Shown here one piece after another: positions 8,901 through 19,468 of a DNA stretch of 64,000 nucleotides. The stretch covers positions 20,246,578 to 20,310,577 of the forward strand of contig NC_062984.1 in NCBI RefSeq assembly GCF_023078275.1, written 5' to 3'. Each line of letters begins with the position of its first letter. Positions within the stretch are counted from its first letter, which is position 1. Source of the DNA: Leguminivora glycinivorella. Lineage: Eukaryota; Arthropoda; Insecta; Lepidoptera; Tortricidae. A model generated the notes under the pieces. The model did no database searches and had not been told where the DNA came from. It saw nothing but the letters and a program-made list of their open reading frames with translations. The position numbers and the translations under genes were made by a program.

Positions 8901-11145
8901 GTAAAATACCATGGTGTGGCAAATAATATGGATGTGTGTTTGTTTTTGTGTCATCTGATTTCGCCTCAGACATGTGTCCTAATTCTATATATTCAGACAT
9001 AAAGTCTGTGTACATTTGTTTTAACAGTGGTTGTTTGTCTAGCCTACGCTCAAGCGATAGGAAGCACTGTTTAGCACGATTGAATGAGTCACCTAAGCAA
9101 GACTCTGGTTTCTTGAGAGGGACCGCGACGGAGAATCGCCCATCTGGCATTCGAGTAAAGTTCTCCACGAAATTCTGTTCACATAAACGCTCTTCTACAG
9201 AATACACTTGCTTTGAGCTGTCCGACACCTCCTCAAGACACCAGAATTTAGCTAACTGTTCTTGTACTGTATTGTTCGCGATCAGATTACAATGTATAGG
9301 TTCAACTGAATGTGTATTTTTGTGATTGAGCCCTCTGGTAGGCCCGCCAACTATGTAACCGAGCTTTGTATTTTGTAATATTGGATAACCGGTACCCAAA
9401 CCAATTTGATCCTGTTCAAGCAGCTCCCAGAATATTTCAGAGCCCAATAGAATATCTATGTCCGACGGGTTGTCGTATTCTGGGTCTGCCAGTATCACAT
9501 GTTTAGGTATATTTAGTTTAGGTACAGGTGATTTTAGAGTCACAATTTTTGGAACAACGTAGAATGTTAGTTCGGCTTTAAATTGGCTAGTTCTCGATTC
9601 GATTGTTGCATTGCACCTTTTAGTGATGTGTGACAAGAGTTGTTCATTCAACCCAGTAATGGATGATTGTAAATCTGTATGTTTAATTTGCAATTTACGT
9701 AACAAGGAATCCGTCATGAAGCAAGACTCGCTACCATTATCAATAAAGGCTCTTACTTCATGGCGGTGGTTGTCCTTGTCGTACATATGGATCACGGCAG
9801 TTGAGAGTACGCCTCGCCCTGTTGGCTTGAAGGAGTGTGCTGTCGCACCCACAACTGATGGCTCAGATGATCCTGACTCTGTATCTGTATGAAGTACTGA
9901 ATTGTGTTTTTGTGAGCATTTCATGCATGGGCCCAATCTGCAAACGCGAGCCTGATGACCGGGGCGGAGGCAGTTTTCACATAACTTGAGCCTCTTAACC
10001 GATTCTGCTCTCTCGTTGACAGGTTGTCCTAGAAACTGCTCACACCTATAAATGCGATGATTTTGCTTGCACAAGGGGCAGCTGTATCTATATGTTGTAT
10101 ATTTTGGTTCTGGTGAACCAGTGACTGCTGCGAGACTCTTGACGTACTCGGCAGATTTGTGTCGGTCAGCTCTGGCGCTGACACTTGTGTTTGTGTTGTT
10201 ATTACTCATGTGTAACGTTTCAAGTAAATCGGCTCTGTTTTTTAAGAATGTCATGAAATCGTGTAACTTAATACCTTTTAAATCGGATTTATGCTCTTCC
10301 CATTCCCTCAATGTCCTCGAATCTAATTTTGTACTCATAATATAAATGATGAGAGTGTCCCATGAAGTGGTGGGCTCTCCTAGAGTCTCTAAGGCTCTTA
10401 AGTTTTTAGTAAAAGTGTCTATTATTTTACGAATTGATTGATATGACTCTTTTTTGTTTTGTTCTAAAGAGAACAGCGCTTGGATATGATTTTGAATTAG
10501 TATACGCTTATTGTCAAACCTGTCGCACAACAAATCCCACGCGATTCTATAATTACGAGCTGAAAACTCTATGGATTTGATTACCTGCGCAGCGGCTCCC
10601 TCCAGGGATGCCCTTAAGTAATGAAACTTTTGTATATCCGAGATCGCCGTGTGTTCATGTATCAAGGACACGAACAAATCGTGAAACTCTAACCACTCCT
10701 CGTACTGACCGCTGAACTTTGGGATCTGGATCGTCGGTAATTTAATTCCACGAGTGCTTGTGTGTCCCACCTTGGTACTCGAGCGTGCATGCTCCTCACC
10801 TGAAACGTACGAGGCACTGGAAGAATTATCGTTATCATCATTTTTGACAGGTTTATTGGCGTTTAAGATCTCCTGCGCAATGGCAATATTCGCGTAAAAT
10901 AAATCTTCAAACTCTGTGCGGGCGGCGGAGTGAACGGCCAAATCATTTTCATCAACTAAAATATCAATTTCAGATTGAATTTCCTCAAATTGTGCATAAA
11001 GTGCGTCCATTCTACTTAAACGCGCTTGTAATTCAATCACTTGTAATGACGACAACGAATCTAATTTTTCAACATAATTGATGAAATTGGTTAGCCTCCC
11101 CTTAACTGCACCACGCTTACGTATTAAATCTTTTAAGTCCGACAT
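5938..11145 (-). CDS. BEL/Pao retrotransposon Gag-Pol polyprotein, intact
   Basis: One uninterrupted frame of 1735 residues, the full length expected for a BEL/Pao gag-pol. In order: N-terminal coiled-coil and Gag region with a DUF1759-like core (about 1-300); two zinc knuckles (C356-C359-H363-C368 and C389-C392-H397-C402); aspartic protease with the D469-N-G motif; reverse transcriptase with D803 and YVDD at 877-880; RNase H with D1051, E1094, D1124 and D1170; integrase with H1355/H1360 and C1390/C1393, then catalytic D1425, D1491 and E1540; and a DUF5641-like C-terminal tail (about 1620-1715). No env-like frame follows. All catalytic residues I looked for are present and there is no frameshift, so the protein may be active even though the 5' LTR is truncated. 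The AUG at 11143-11145 gives the usual MSDLKDLI-type start. Confidence 0.95.
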   Translation of the reverse strand: MSDLKDLIRKRGAVKGRLTNFINYVEKLDSLSSLQVIELQARLSRMDALYAQFEEIQSEIDILVDENDLAVHSAARTEFEDLFYANIAIAQEILNANKPVKNDDNDNSSSASYVSGEEHARSSTKVGHTSTRGIKLPTIQIPKFSGQYEEWLEFHDLFVSLIHEHTAISDIQKFHYLRASLEGAAAQVIKSIEFSARNYRIAWDLLCDRFDNKRILIQNHIQALFSLEQNKKESYQSIRKIIDTFTKNLRALETLGEPTTSWDTLIIYIMSTKLDSRTLREWEEHKSDLKGIKLHDFMTFLKNRADLLETLHMSNNNTNTSVSARADRHKSAEYVKSLAAVTGSPEPKYTTYRYSCPLCKQNHRIYRCEQFLGQPVNERAESVKRLKLCENCLRPGHQARVCRLGPCMKCSQKHNSVLHTDTESGSSEPSVVGATAHSFKPTGRGVLSTAVIHMYDKDNHRHEVRAFIDNGSESCFMTDSLLRKLQIKHTDLQSSITGLNEQLLSHITKRCNATIESRTSQFKAELTFYVVPKIVTLKSPVPKLNIPKHVILADPEYDNPSDIDILLGSEIFWELLEQDQIGLGTGYPILQNTKLGYIVGGPTRGLNHKNTHSVEPIHCNLIANNTVQEQLAKFWCLEEVSDSSKQVYSVEERLCEQNFVENFTRMPDGRFSVAVPLKKPESCLGDSFNRAKQCFLSLERRLDKQPLLKQMYTDFMSEYIELGHMSEAKSDDTKTNTHPYYLPHHGILRESSTTKLRAVFNGSAATTSGVSYNDLQMVGPTIQSDLLSILLRFRQYPYVLTGDIEKMYRQVLVHDNQRHLQQIIWRDDPTKELKIYRLNTVTYGTASAPFLAIRCLKQLALECSDPQLAQIISDDFYVDDLVTGAHTKEQLIKIKEGVCKVLSTGCFNLRKIRSNIELSQSDSCQTLNLGDQGSSNSSNTLGLGWSPRDDTLYYSIKQTVKQNPTKRSILSAIGQIYDPLGLLSVCVIQAKIMLQKLWLLKCNWDDPLPSNIVNLWHKFQSDLHHVLDLKIPRCVINGDPNSVIEIHTFCDSSQDAYGSCLYVRSECNGQVEINLLCAKSKVTPLKPTTIPRLELCGALVAARLTEKVLKSIRLPVKRCILWTDSSIVLGWLQTQPNKLKQFVKNRVAEVQELTANHEWRHVPTALNPADMLSRGVNMSELPNLSMWWNGPDFLKEDESNWPTSNFVKNNFEIPEMVTATAVSLDLNNDLIDYKRFSKLLKLKRALAYALRFIYNCKNKINKKSGPLTTIELQNSFTLLLKWSQRQSFQEYDQLVKKQPLSNKNKLLSLSPFIDEAELIRVGGRLNNSQFQFNKKHPVLLSAKHTLTRLIFVEEHIRLLHAGPQLLLSSIKDEFWPIGGRNLARSVAHKCLRCFKLRAQTVSPIMGHLPEQRLNPGYVFQTTGVDYAGPLLAADRRGRGCKLIKVYVVVFVCFTTKCLHLELVTSLTKEAYIAALHRFIARRGKPATIFSDNGTQFVGAKNELNAFLKQNSSSISEFMANEFVDFKFIPAYAPHFGGLWEAGVKSFKYHLTRVVGDSHLTFEELYTVLVKIEATLNSRPLSPMSSDPSDLHPLTPGHFLVGRPLTALPVPPLENINPTRLQRWDRIEQIHQHFWTRWHKEYVSELQQKTKWRSCKGHLDTGTMVIIKEDAVPPLKWSLGRIVRVHPGIDGVSRVADIQTSRGIIRRAFNRICPLPLDDDPVESRTFNAGGHVKEP

Positions 11146-11951
11146 TGTGTAGGGCTATGGGAATATAGGATAAATTCCGTTACTTGTATAAAACCTTAAA
11201 TAAATGATCTTAAAATTGTATATGAATTGCAATTAACTTGTATATAAATTGTATATATGAATTGAATTGTATAAATGAATTGATTTCAATATGATAATAA
11301 AATGTATATAATTTGATTCATTAAAATACTTTGTATAAGTCTTAAACATGTAAACAAATCCAATTTCATTTCATTTCGCATTAAATTCCTAATGAGTTCA
11401 TGGTTACGTCACTTGTTTACGCAAAAATGCAACGCGCATTAAGTCGAAACTTGCTCAGCTGCGGCCGCCGGCCGGCTAGTAACAGTGCTCCTGGAGATAA
11501 CTACCTATGCAACTATGCGATAAACAACTAATGATTTTAAAGTTATGAATTATTTGCACGATATATTAATGAATTACGATTTTAATGTTTGATTTTTAAT
11601 GAAAATGTATGTAATAGTATGCAGTAATGTATTAAATGTTTTGCATACGTATACGTACCTACCTACCTAACGCTAAGTTTGACTTTTATTTGCACTAAAT
11701 AATTGTAATTGGTAGAAATAAATGGTTTACATACCTATTTAACGCCTTAATGGTAACAATTTGGAAAGAACTCACTCTTAACCACTCGTTTCGGCCTTAA
11801 ACTTTAAATTTCACTTTGATTTCGACCAATCCTTTGTATAATTGCAAATTTCTTGTGTGATGATTGCACTTTAGGTAGGTAAATGTGTTGACTCTTCGGC
11901 TCAGCTGGTTCAAACGTCCTGGATATCTCACTTAGGGCTTGATTCTTGTAT
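11146..11951 (-). other. BEL/Pao untranslated leader
   Basis: About 800 bp between the primer binding site and the gag start. It is AT-rich apart from a GC patch near 11456-11485 (GCGGCCGCCGGCCGG). No coding frame is seen. This is expected to hold the element's packaging signals, but nothing specific can be pointed to. Confidence 0.6.
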
Positions 11952-11969
11952 ATCCGGCTCGAAGGACCA
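11952..11969 (-). other. Primer binding site, tRNA-Tyr type
   Basis: On the minus strand TGGTCCTTCGAGCCGGAT follows the LTR directly. Its complement ends in GGCTCGAAGGACCA, which matches my recollection of the 3' end of insect tRNA-Tyr (acceptor stem 5' strand CCUUCGA). Position and the full 18-nt complementarity support the call. Confidence 0.8.
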
Positions 11970-12058
11970 TGTAGACTTTGGCGTCAATTGCTTTTTGGTT
12001 TTGAATGCAGGATACTGGTGATGATTTGAAGATGTAGATATAAATAACGTAGGCAGAT
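11970..12058 (-). repeat. 5' LTR remnant, 88 bp
   Basis: Only the primer-proximal end of the 5' LTR is present. 11971-12058 is identical to 5645-5732 and then homology stops abruptly. The roughly 180 bp that should carry the U3 promoter are missing and are replaced by unrelated AT-rich DNA. Truncation on integration, a later deletion, or rearrangement could each explain this. Confidence 0.8.
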
Positions 12059-13574
12059 TTAACAATAGAGGTGTCCCAAAAATTCGTTGTCTAATAATTA
12101 GTATGATTTTTCTTACTTTCACATTTTTTACCAAACTATAAAAAAAGGGTAAGTTTTATTTTTAGGTAGTTTTAGTTTATTACGTTAAGTTTTATTTTTA
12201 GGTAGTTTTAGTTCATTACTTTAAGTTTTATTTTGTAAGTAGGTTGTGTTCAGTGTCTTTTGTGTAGGTATATTTTTACTTTGATTGTTTTATATGACAA
12301 TAAAATATAAAAAAGGGAAATATAAAGAAAAATCTGTTTACTTGATACGCACATTTTATTTCTTTCACATACATCAAGATTCTAACAGACTAAAGTCTTT
12401 TCAATTATCACCTATGGATACGGATTGACTAAATTAATTACAATTAGTTTCATTAATAACTTGCTACTGGCAACACTAATTACAAATCTTACATTTTATA
12501 CAGGGTGGATAATCTTGGGGGTTTAAATACAACTATCGATATTTATTATACACTTTTAGTGAAAATTTTTGGTCTAGTTTTTCATGAGATTTATTCAATT
12601 TGAATCTACCAATTGTTTTTTTTTTTTTTGTTAGGATTTTAAACTATCCACGTCTCATGAAAATGCAGTTAGACAGTTACAAAAGTTGATCTACAACTTT
12701 TACTAGTTCAGTTATTGAAATAAAATGAATAATTTGATTTAAATCACCAAGATATCCATCCCGTATGTACTTGACTATATTCGACTATCTATCTAAGGCA
12801 AAATTGAAAAATGCCTTTAAAATTTAAGTTTAATTTCACAGAAAGATAGAAACATAGTTATGACATGCTACGCATTTATACTATGACTTGGATATTTACA
12901 CTGGTATGATATGTTGATATATTATAGTTTAATATAACTCTATATGGATATGTATAGCATAAACACTTAAGTGTCCTTGGTTACTATCGTGTTTAAATTA
13001 TAGTAATTATAGTTCTTTATTTATTTAATTTAGACGTAAATTGGACAAAATAAAATCATACAAAACAGTACTTCTTAGTAGTGACCTGTTTTTTTAAATC
13101 TAGCCAGCGTCTGAGATGTAAATAGTCTAAGATATAAATCCTACTAAACGACATTTGCTATGAATCCTTCTTCAGAGATTAACATAATATAATTCACAAT
13201 TTTATATGGTTTCCAAATCAAATTTGTTTAGTATGGCTTAGGTACACACTGCCAGGTAGTATAACAAAACGTAGAAAATGTAGTAGACATAATAACACCA
13301 CTGTATAGACCGACCAGCCATTCGCAGCAGAGCAACTGAAAACAAATATAAGTAGGATGACTCTTCTTTGGAGACACGACTAGTATTAAAAATAATAGGA
13401 TGAATCTTCAGATACTTTCTAGCAATACGATTGGCTGGCCGCTTGATATATTTTGAATTATATTCTTCTTCTACTTAAAAAAATATCAACTGAAAGAAAA
13501 GAGAAGAAAAAGAATTACAACACATGTAATTTTAACTGACACACTAGAATGTAATCTGAGAGAAACGAACTGCT
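12059..13574. other. Unassigned AT-rich stretch with one tandem repeat
   Basis: A ~36-bp unit (TAAGTTTTATTTTTAGGTAG and following bases) is repeated about 2.3 times at 12150-12237. A segment near 12498-12790 starting ACAGGGTGGATAATC looks like a dispersed repeat, but no second copy is present. No gene supported. Confidence 0.35.
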
Positions 13575-13734
13575 CAGGTGCCCTAGCCGAATGGCATTTC
13601 TGCGACGCGAAACGAAAACGAAACGCCGTGAAAGGCAGTCTGGTTCTGTCGCGCCAATAAGCAAAAGCGATAGAGATAGATATCTACGAGCGTTTCGTTT
13701 CGTGAGCGTTTGTGCCATTTGGCTGCGTACCCTG
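13575..13734 (+). mobile_element. MITE, TAGCCGAATGGCA family, copy 1
   Basis: About 160 bp with TIRs of consensus CAGGGTACGTAGCCGAATGG. Other copies: 23066-23236, 61236-61395 (opposite orientation, inside a LINE) and a fragment at 38030-38105. The interior shares ACGAAACG motifs and GATAGAGATAGATATCTACG. Non-coding; superfamily not determinable because target duplications are unclear. Confidence 0.8.
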
Positions 13735-15795
13735 TTAATTTCGTTGCAAAATGGAAAACGAGAAAAACGTAACGGAAATTGAATATTCTAAACAATGCAA
13801 ATGAACTAAAGACGACTCTCAATTTCATTAAAGTATTGGGGAAATGAAACACCAGAAAATATTGATGAAATATAAAGGGGCCGTTTTGTTAAAAAATTGT
13901 ACGGTACAGTGTATATTTTTGTCAAGTTTTTTATTACTTCTACTGGGAATTATGACTTTCGATATCAAAGTAAATCCGTTTATTTTTCGTTATCCTTTTA
14001 CGCTTTTACTATGTGATGGAAAAGTCAATCTTTTACCAAAAATGCTTCAAATACTTTTAATAAAATCACCATTTTAGTGCCTAATTGTTATTGAAAGTTT
14101 TAAGCGTGATAAAGAAAATAATATCTTTAAACATTTTTCTTTTACGAAACTTCTGCGTTAGTGTTTTTTTTTCGTTGAGGCCATATCACACTGACAAGTT
14201 GAAGGAAAGACGAGCACGCAACGAGATCACCACAAGCGCTAGTGTGATGGCCTTCGCTGCGGTACCGGGCCGAAGAACCTTATACGCGGACCGCGGTATA
14301 TTTACGAGTTAACTTCTTGGTTTTCCTTTGGAGATTCCTTTTTTTTTAATACAGTGGATGCCCAATAGGCAGCAGCATTAACAGCCATGGCTGTCGCGTC
14401 CCTTAGGTCTAGTTCTGAGCAGTGTGGACAGTGGAGCCGTGATGGGGCATGTGGGGCACACCAGTAAGTTAACACGAGTTAACTTAATTACGGCAGCGAA
14501 AGTATTAAAGTGACTACACGTGTATTGACGTTCACCAGTGATAACGCTGTTTTTTTTAACAAAAGGGCCTAATATGATTAATTGCTAAGTCACGGTGTTT
14601 CATTGAAAAAATACGGCCCTGTTTTCTGTAAAATACTAATGTCATTAAGGGGTTGAGTATTTGAATGGTGTTCAGCTAATGACTGACGCTTTTATTTATT
14701 TAATTATTTACCTAGTGAAAAACTATTTTCAGAGTTTCAGGAAAATGAATATATCTAGTAAAATAGACGCTTCTGAAAACATTGCATGTTTTGTACCACC
14801 TGCGATTCCACTAAAAGGTTGCATAGTTAATTTTGTTACAGGCTTATGCATACAAAATACTCTGGATGTGAGCACTATATTTTGCACTTTGAAAAAACAA
14901 TAAATATGTAAACACTTGTATTATTTATTTTAGATTAACCATTATTAAAAATCATTTGATTAACAATAATCCTAAATGTATGGATGGATGGTGAAAAAAA
15001 GAAAAATCTACTTTCACCCGACTGTTTCAGAAGAGTCATGTTTACATGAAACTTTTCATTGTTTGCAATGATAATTTCCTAGTTATTTTCCAAAAAAATC
15101 GTAGCTGTATTCTGAATTAAACGTAGGTTTATAAAACAGAGTAGGTATGTGTGATGTATTGCAGTTATTACTTTCCTTGATCTATATTTATTCAATTTCC
15201 AAACTTTGTCATGTCTATTCATCATAAAAAGTAAGTAATACTTACAAATAAATTGCAGTAACTAAATCTAGCAAGTCTTACAGACATTCATTTCTTTGCA
15301 AATTATATCTATACTCTATACTATTAGGTTTTAAAAAACAATTAAATTGTAAATTTTCGGGAAGATAAGTCACAAAAGTCGGTTAACCAATTAGATACAA
15401 AACCAAGTAGAACTGTCACTGAGTGACCTGTTTTTAACCTTCTTATTTGGTCGTTTAATGATTTAATTTACCCTCAAGTGATTTAAGGGCCATTTTGAGG
15501 GTAGATTTTGTTTACAAATATGTAAATTAAATACCTTAAAATATAGACTAATTTGGTATAGGTGAAATTATTACCTAGAGAAAAATATCAAACATTTCAT
15601 AAAACAATACTTATAAATAAAATGGATTTTTCCTTAGATATCTATGAATATCACAGGAAGTTCTGAGCTTAATTTCAAGCTCAAAATACAAGACTTGAAC
15701 GATCAAACATGGCATAAAATATTATAGATATATAACTATGAAATTCATAACGGTGTTAATGAGCTTAAAATTACTACATAGTGCACAATTAAAGA
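13735..15795. other. Unassigned stretch with short repeats
   Basis: A small foldback lies at about 14176-14260 (GAGGCCATATCACACT against AGTGTGATGGCCTTC). At 15412-15521 a non-coding segment with ATTTACCCTCAAGTGATTTA and TTGAGGGTAGATTTTG recurs in reverse orientation at 55364-55470. The remaining ORFs are short, AT-driven and unrecognised. Confidence 0.35.
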
Positions 15796-17121
15796 TTAAC
15801 ACGTTCGCGGACGCGTATTCTATAGCATACGTTTTTGTACTCCTTCTGGTGACGCGTATGCTATAGAATACGTTATTTGGTTTGAATTTCTGCGTCTGTT
15901 TGCACAGTAATCTTCTTGTTCACAGTATAATATTATTCACCAACATTTCCTCTACCATTCACTAGAATCATAGTATGCATACTGCAACATTACATAGTTT
16001 TATCGCAGTTAAAAAATATGCTGTGGCGTCACAGATCGAGTTCACCTTTTTGTGACGCGTATGCTATAGAATACCTCTTTGTATGGAAATTTGCGCAGTA
16101 GCCCCGCGAGTGTCACCGGGAGTTGGCCCGTGAAATGTGGCCAAATTTCGAGCGCAAACGCAATTTTATGGATTGTTTAAAAAATCATAAGTAATTATTT
16201 TTACAGTTTATATATATTTTTGTGTTGCGGTTTTGTTAACAAACATGTCCACTGTCGTTTTATAATAATACACCGTGATTTTGGTTACGATAAATTAAGA
16301 AAACCGAGGCATGTTTACACCTATTATTTGAGTAATTTCCTTCGTACTTAGTCATTGCTTTGCTCATATAATTGTGAATAAACCCTATTTCTGGTTGATA
16401 CTGACTGTTTACGTTGATTTATATCTTTTTGATTGAATTTTGTTGGTGTTTAACTACTTGAACTTGGTTTAGATGCTTGTAAAATAGCATATAAAGCTGG
16501 GCGAATCATCGCGTAGTGAGAGGTAGTGGATAAGTTCTACCCAGAAATCATCGCACCAAATGAAGGCCTTTAGCACCTATACAACAGCAGGTTTGAACAA
16601 ACATTATTCTAGTCTCAATGACGAAACGGGTGACTACAGTTCTGACGAAAGTTAGGTACTCCAAAAGAGTCTGTAGGAGATACACATTTAGACAATTCTT
16701 CTTGTACCAAAAAACTCTGTATTCGTGAACAAGCTTTCTACTTTTATTTGTGGGCATCATCCCCGCAGCCAGAAACACTAAATGTTTTATTTGATATGAT
16801 TCTACAGAATGAATCTGCTGTATCACCATCTATGGATCGTATGCTATAGCATACGGTGTCATATAAGATCACATTTTGACTCAGTATTGTGTCACGGTAT
16901 GCTATAGCATCGTATGCTATAGCATACGGTGTCACATAAGATCACATTTTAACTCTGTATTTTGTCAGGTATGCTATAGCATCCGAATGCTATAGCGTTC
17001 CTCGTCACATAATAACCCTAATATAAGCTGTCTAAGGACAGGTATGCTATAGCAGTCGAAAAATTCCCATACAAAATATTGGTGTCCCAGAGGGGTGACT
17101 GAGCGTCCGCGAACGTGTTAA
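15796..17121. mobile_element. piggyBac-like element with TTAA target duplication
   Basis: TTAA at 15796-15799 and 17118-17121 flanks perfect 15-bp TIRs CACGTTCGCGGACGC and GCGTCCGCGAACGTG. TTAA duplication is the hallmark of the piggyBac superfamily. At about 1.32 kb it is too short for an intact transposase. A stretch near 16620-16660 reads NDETGDYSSDES in one frame before stops, which could be a relic of an acidic transposase N-terminus, but this is weak. Nine copies of a 16-bp palindrome lie near the two ends. Confidence 0.85.
15815..17057. repeat. Nine copies of the GTATGCTATAGCATAC palindrome
   Basis: Copies start at about 15815, 15856, 16059, 16839, 16897, 16912, 16969, 16985 and 17042, most with one to three differences. 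Three are near the left TIR and six near the right, none in the middle. Those at 16839 and 16912 sit in a ~73-bp direct repeat that also contains GATCACATTTT. Subterminal repeats like this are commonly transposase-binding sites; that role is inferred. Confidence 0.85.
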
Positions 17122-17148
17122 AGCTAGGTTTTATAAAATTCATAAAAA

Positions 17149-17233
17149 CAACTTCAATTTCAATTATGGAATTCATGAATAACAACTTCAATTTCAATTA
17201 TGGAATTCATGGATAACAACTTCAATTTCAATT
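17149..17233 (+). repeat. 34-bp tandem repeat, about 2.5 copies
   Basis: The unit starts AACAACTTCAATTTCAATTA and continues TGGAATTCATGAAT. It lies directly outside the piggyBac-like element. Confidence 0.8.
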
Positions 17234-17349
17234 TAACTTAGAACTTCATCAAATGTAGGTAGGATGAAAGTAAGGTTATAGCCATTGTAGTTCAATCGAT
17301 TTTCAGCAATTCGACGTCTTGCGTCTATTTTGCGTGCAACTTCACACCA

Positions 17350-17475
17350 AGAGTCAGTTGCACCAAACCGTCTGTTACCGAATTTAGCGTTCGCAATTTT
17401 TTTTATGGGAATTCCCAAAGACGCAACAAAGCGTGACGTTGATATGTCTGTTCTGTGGTAGATGCAACTGGCCCT
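17350..17475. mobile_element. MITE-like repeat with CAGTTGCACCAA ends
   Basis: Inverted ends AGTCAGTTGCACCAAACC and TGTGGTAGATGCAACTGGCC enclose about 100 bp. A related partial copy lies at 29466-29565. The 109-residue frame read through it on the minus strand is probably fortuitous. Confidence 0.5.
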
Positions 17476-17667
17476 AAGCGTCAATTCAACTATGTTTTTG
17501 CTCGACACAATATTAGCGCATATGTGTAATGGCCTTAATAATAAAGTTAACTCATAAAACATTAAAATACCTAATTAAATATTTTAGTTTGGATGCAAAC
17601 AAGTAGCATTTAATGCTTTAAAATTCCTAAAATCTCTCTCTCCCTTATGCAAGGGTATCGCACAAAC

Positions 17668-18025
17668 CAGTGGGTCTTGTGAATAAGGCACTGGTCCCAC
17701 CGCGAGCTAGTAAGCTATGAGCTATCGGCTATAAATACGAACAAAAGATAAGCACCCCCGTGCAAATAAAAGAGACACGGCGATTTTAATAGCTCACTGC
17801 TGGGCGAGTAACTATAAACATCGCCGTGTCTCTTTTATTTGCACGAGAGTGATTATCTTTTGTTCGTTATTATAGCTCATAGCCTACTAGCTCGCGGTGG
17901 GACCAGTGCCTAAGGGCATAACTCAAAATGACTTGGTGAAAAAGGGCACATGTCCCACCTGCACCTCGGACTTGTGCCCTTTTTCAAGTCATTTTGAGTT
18001 ATGCTCTTATTCACTGGACCCACTG
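17668..18025. mobile_element. Nested foldback cluster
   Basis: Three inverted repeats are stacked. The outer pair (CAGTGGGTC with GTGAATAAG at 17668-17688; CTTATTCAC with GACCCACTG at 18004-18025) encloses two adjacent foldbacks. The first, 17687-17910, has arms beginning GGCACTGGTCCCACCGCGAG and also pairs CGTGTCTCTTTTATTTGCAC internally. The second, 17913-18005, has arms GGGCATAACTCAAAATGACT. The order suggests two elements inserted within a third. Confidence 0.8.
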
Positions 18026-18514
18026 AAACCATAGTGCGAAAGCGTATGTCATATAATGATAAAACATTTCGAATGGTTCATTTTAGTACTCATAGTATGC
18101 AGCATAAAAATATGGTTATTGAAAGATTAACAGCTGCCTTGAAATATAATAAATAATATTTATTTATCAAATACATCAAATATATCAATAATATTTATTT
18201 ATAAATAATAGGTCTTGTAGTAGGTATAAGACCTATTTACGTACAATAAAAGTAGTTAAGAAAGTAATAGATATCAATAAAACATATATATTGACGAACA
18301 AAAAACATGTTATGATATGATTGATAGGAACGAAAAATATATGATTAATTTTCAATAGCCACTTTACTGCATCGTTGGATAATGGCAAGTTCTGGCGTTT
18401 AAAAAAAACGATCTAACGGTTCCATTCGAACTTTAATATGCGACAAATACGATATGGATGGGATATGTCGATGTCAGTAATTAATATAATTATAAACGTA
18501 AAACTTCACTTTAG

Positions 18515-18783
18515 ACAAATGTCACCTTTGTCACTGTCGACTCTGTCACGTCATGTCCCACCCGTCATGTTAATGAATGTTAATTATAAGATGTAATGTT
18601 TTGAAAAGAAGTGGCCCGCCGAGTTTCTTGCCGGTCCCATAGTGGATACCCCCCTCCAACTGAGGGGGGACTGAAATCTTCTCGAGGCTGACGCGTAGGG
18701 TTAGAGTCGGCGTAGCTTTATTTGACGTTCGTAAGCGCATTGTAATATGCCTACTTGGAAAATAAATATTTCATTTCATTTTA
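18515..18783 (+). mobile_element. LINE 3' untranslated fragment
   Basis: Contains GTGGCCCGCCGAGTTTCTTG and ends in GAAAATAAATATTTCATT. I recall this as the 3' end of a common lepidopteran non-LTR element. No coding part is attached. Confidence 0.5.
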
Positions 18784-18983
18784 TTCCGTATCGTATTTAG
18801 AGCTAATATTAAACTGATATTTAAGTAGGAATGGACCCGGGAATCAGAAATTATACACAACGCTAGAATATAATTAATAATAGACAATATACTAATAGGG
18901 TCAAAAACTAGGTAAAGCTGTGTGTTTTTGTAGACATTTTAAAGATTAAGTTAGTCTAACTGATCGTACTTTAAACAAGTAAT

Positions 18984-18989
18984 TTTATT
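18984..18989 (-). promoter_or_regulatory. Candidate polyadenylation signal of the host gene
   Basis: AATAAA on the minus strand about 590 bp after the stop codon at 19578. It is the first such hexamer I found downstream. Without transcripts this is only a candidate. Confidence 0.25.
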
Positions 18990-19468
18990 ATACCGATAAG
19001 AATAAAGTTAAGTAATCGGTCAAGTCCGCTAGTTCTATGATGTCCACAGGAAAGTCAAACAACTCAATTTTAAAAGTTTTTGATCCAACAGCAACATTCG
19101 TTATGAATTATGATTAAATTAACGAATTTTCAATTAACATTATATAAATGTAAATACTGTGTTTATCGCCTTCTTACAGAGCACACTTAATGTGTTAAAG
19201 TGTTCACATATTTTTGATACCATTTATAGTCTCACAAAACCGACATAAAATGTTTACCTATTTGCTAAAACAATTTTCGATATGGCTTAAAATTTACATG
19301 ATAATGAATTTATAAACCTAGGTAAAAGACGCATTGTATGCGAAAATCAATAAGCTACCGAAGTGATGTATAAAATTAAGTTAACAAAACTATAATCAAA
19401 TCACTCATTATTTACAGTTCACTGCACTCACTCACGCACGATAGTTCTAATTTCAAAATTCGTTTTTT

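Noticed and set aside
8936..9325. A 129-codon plus-strand ORF and other frames inside 5938-11145
   Set aside because: These are antisense shadows of the intact BEL/Pao polyprotein.
13591..13852. ORFs on both strands around the MITE at 13575-13734
   Set aside because: The open frames come from the stop-poor, ACGAAACG-rich MITE interior, which recurs at other loci.
16548..16829. A 93-codon minus-strand ORF as a transposase fragment
   Set aside because: No piggyBac catalytic motif, and the only suggestive acidic stretch is on the other strand and interrupted.
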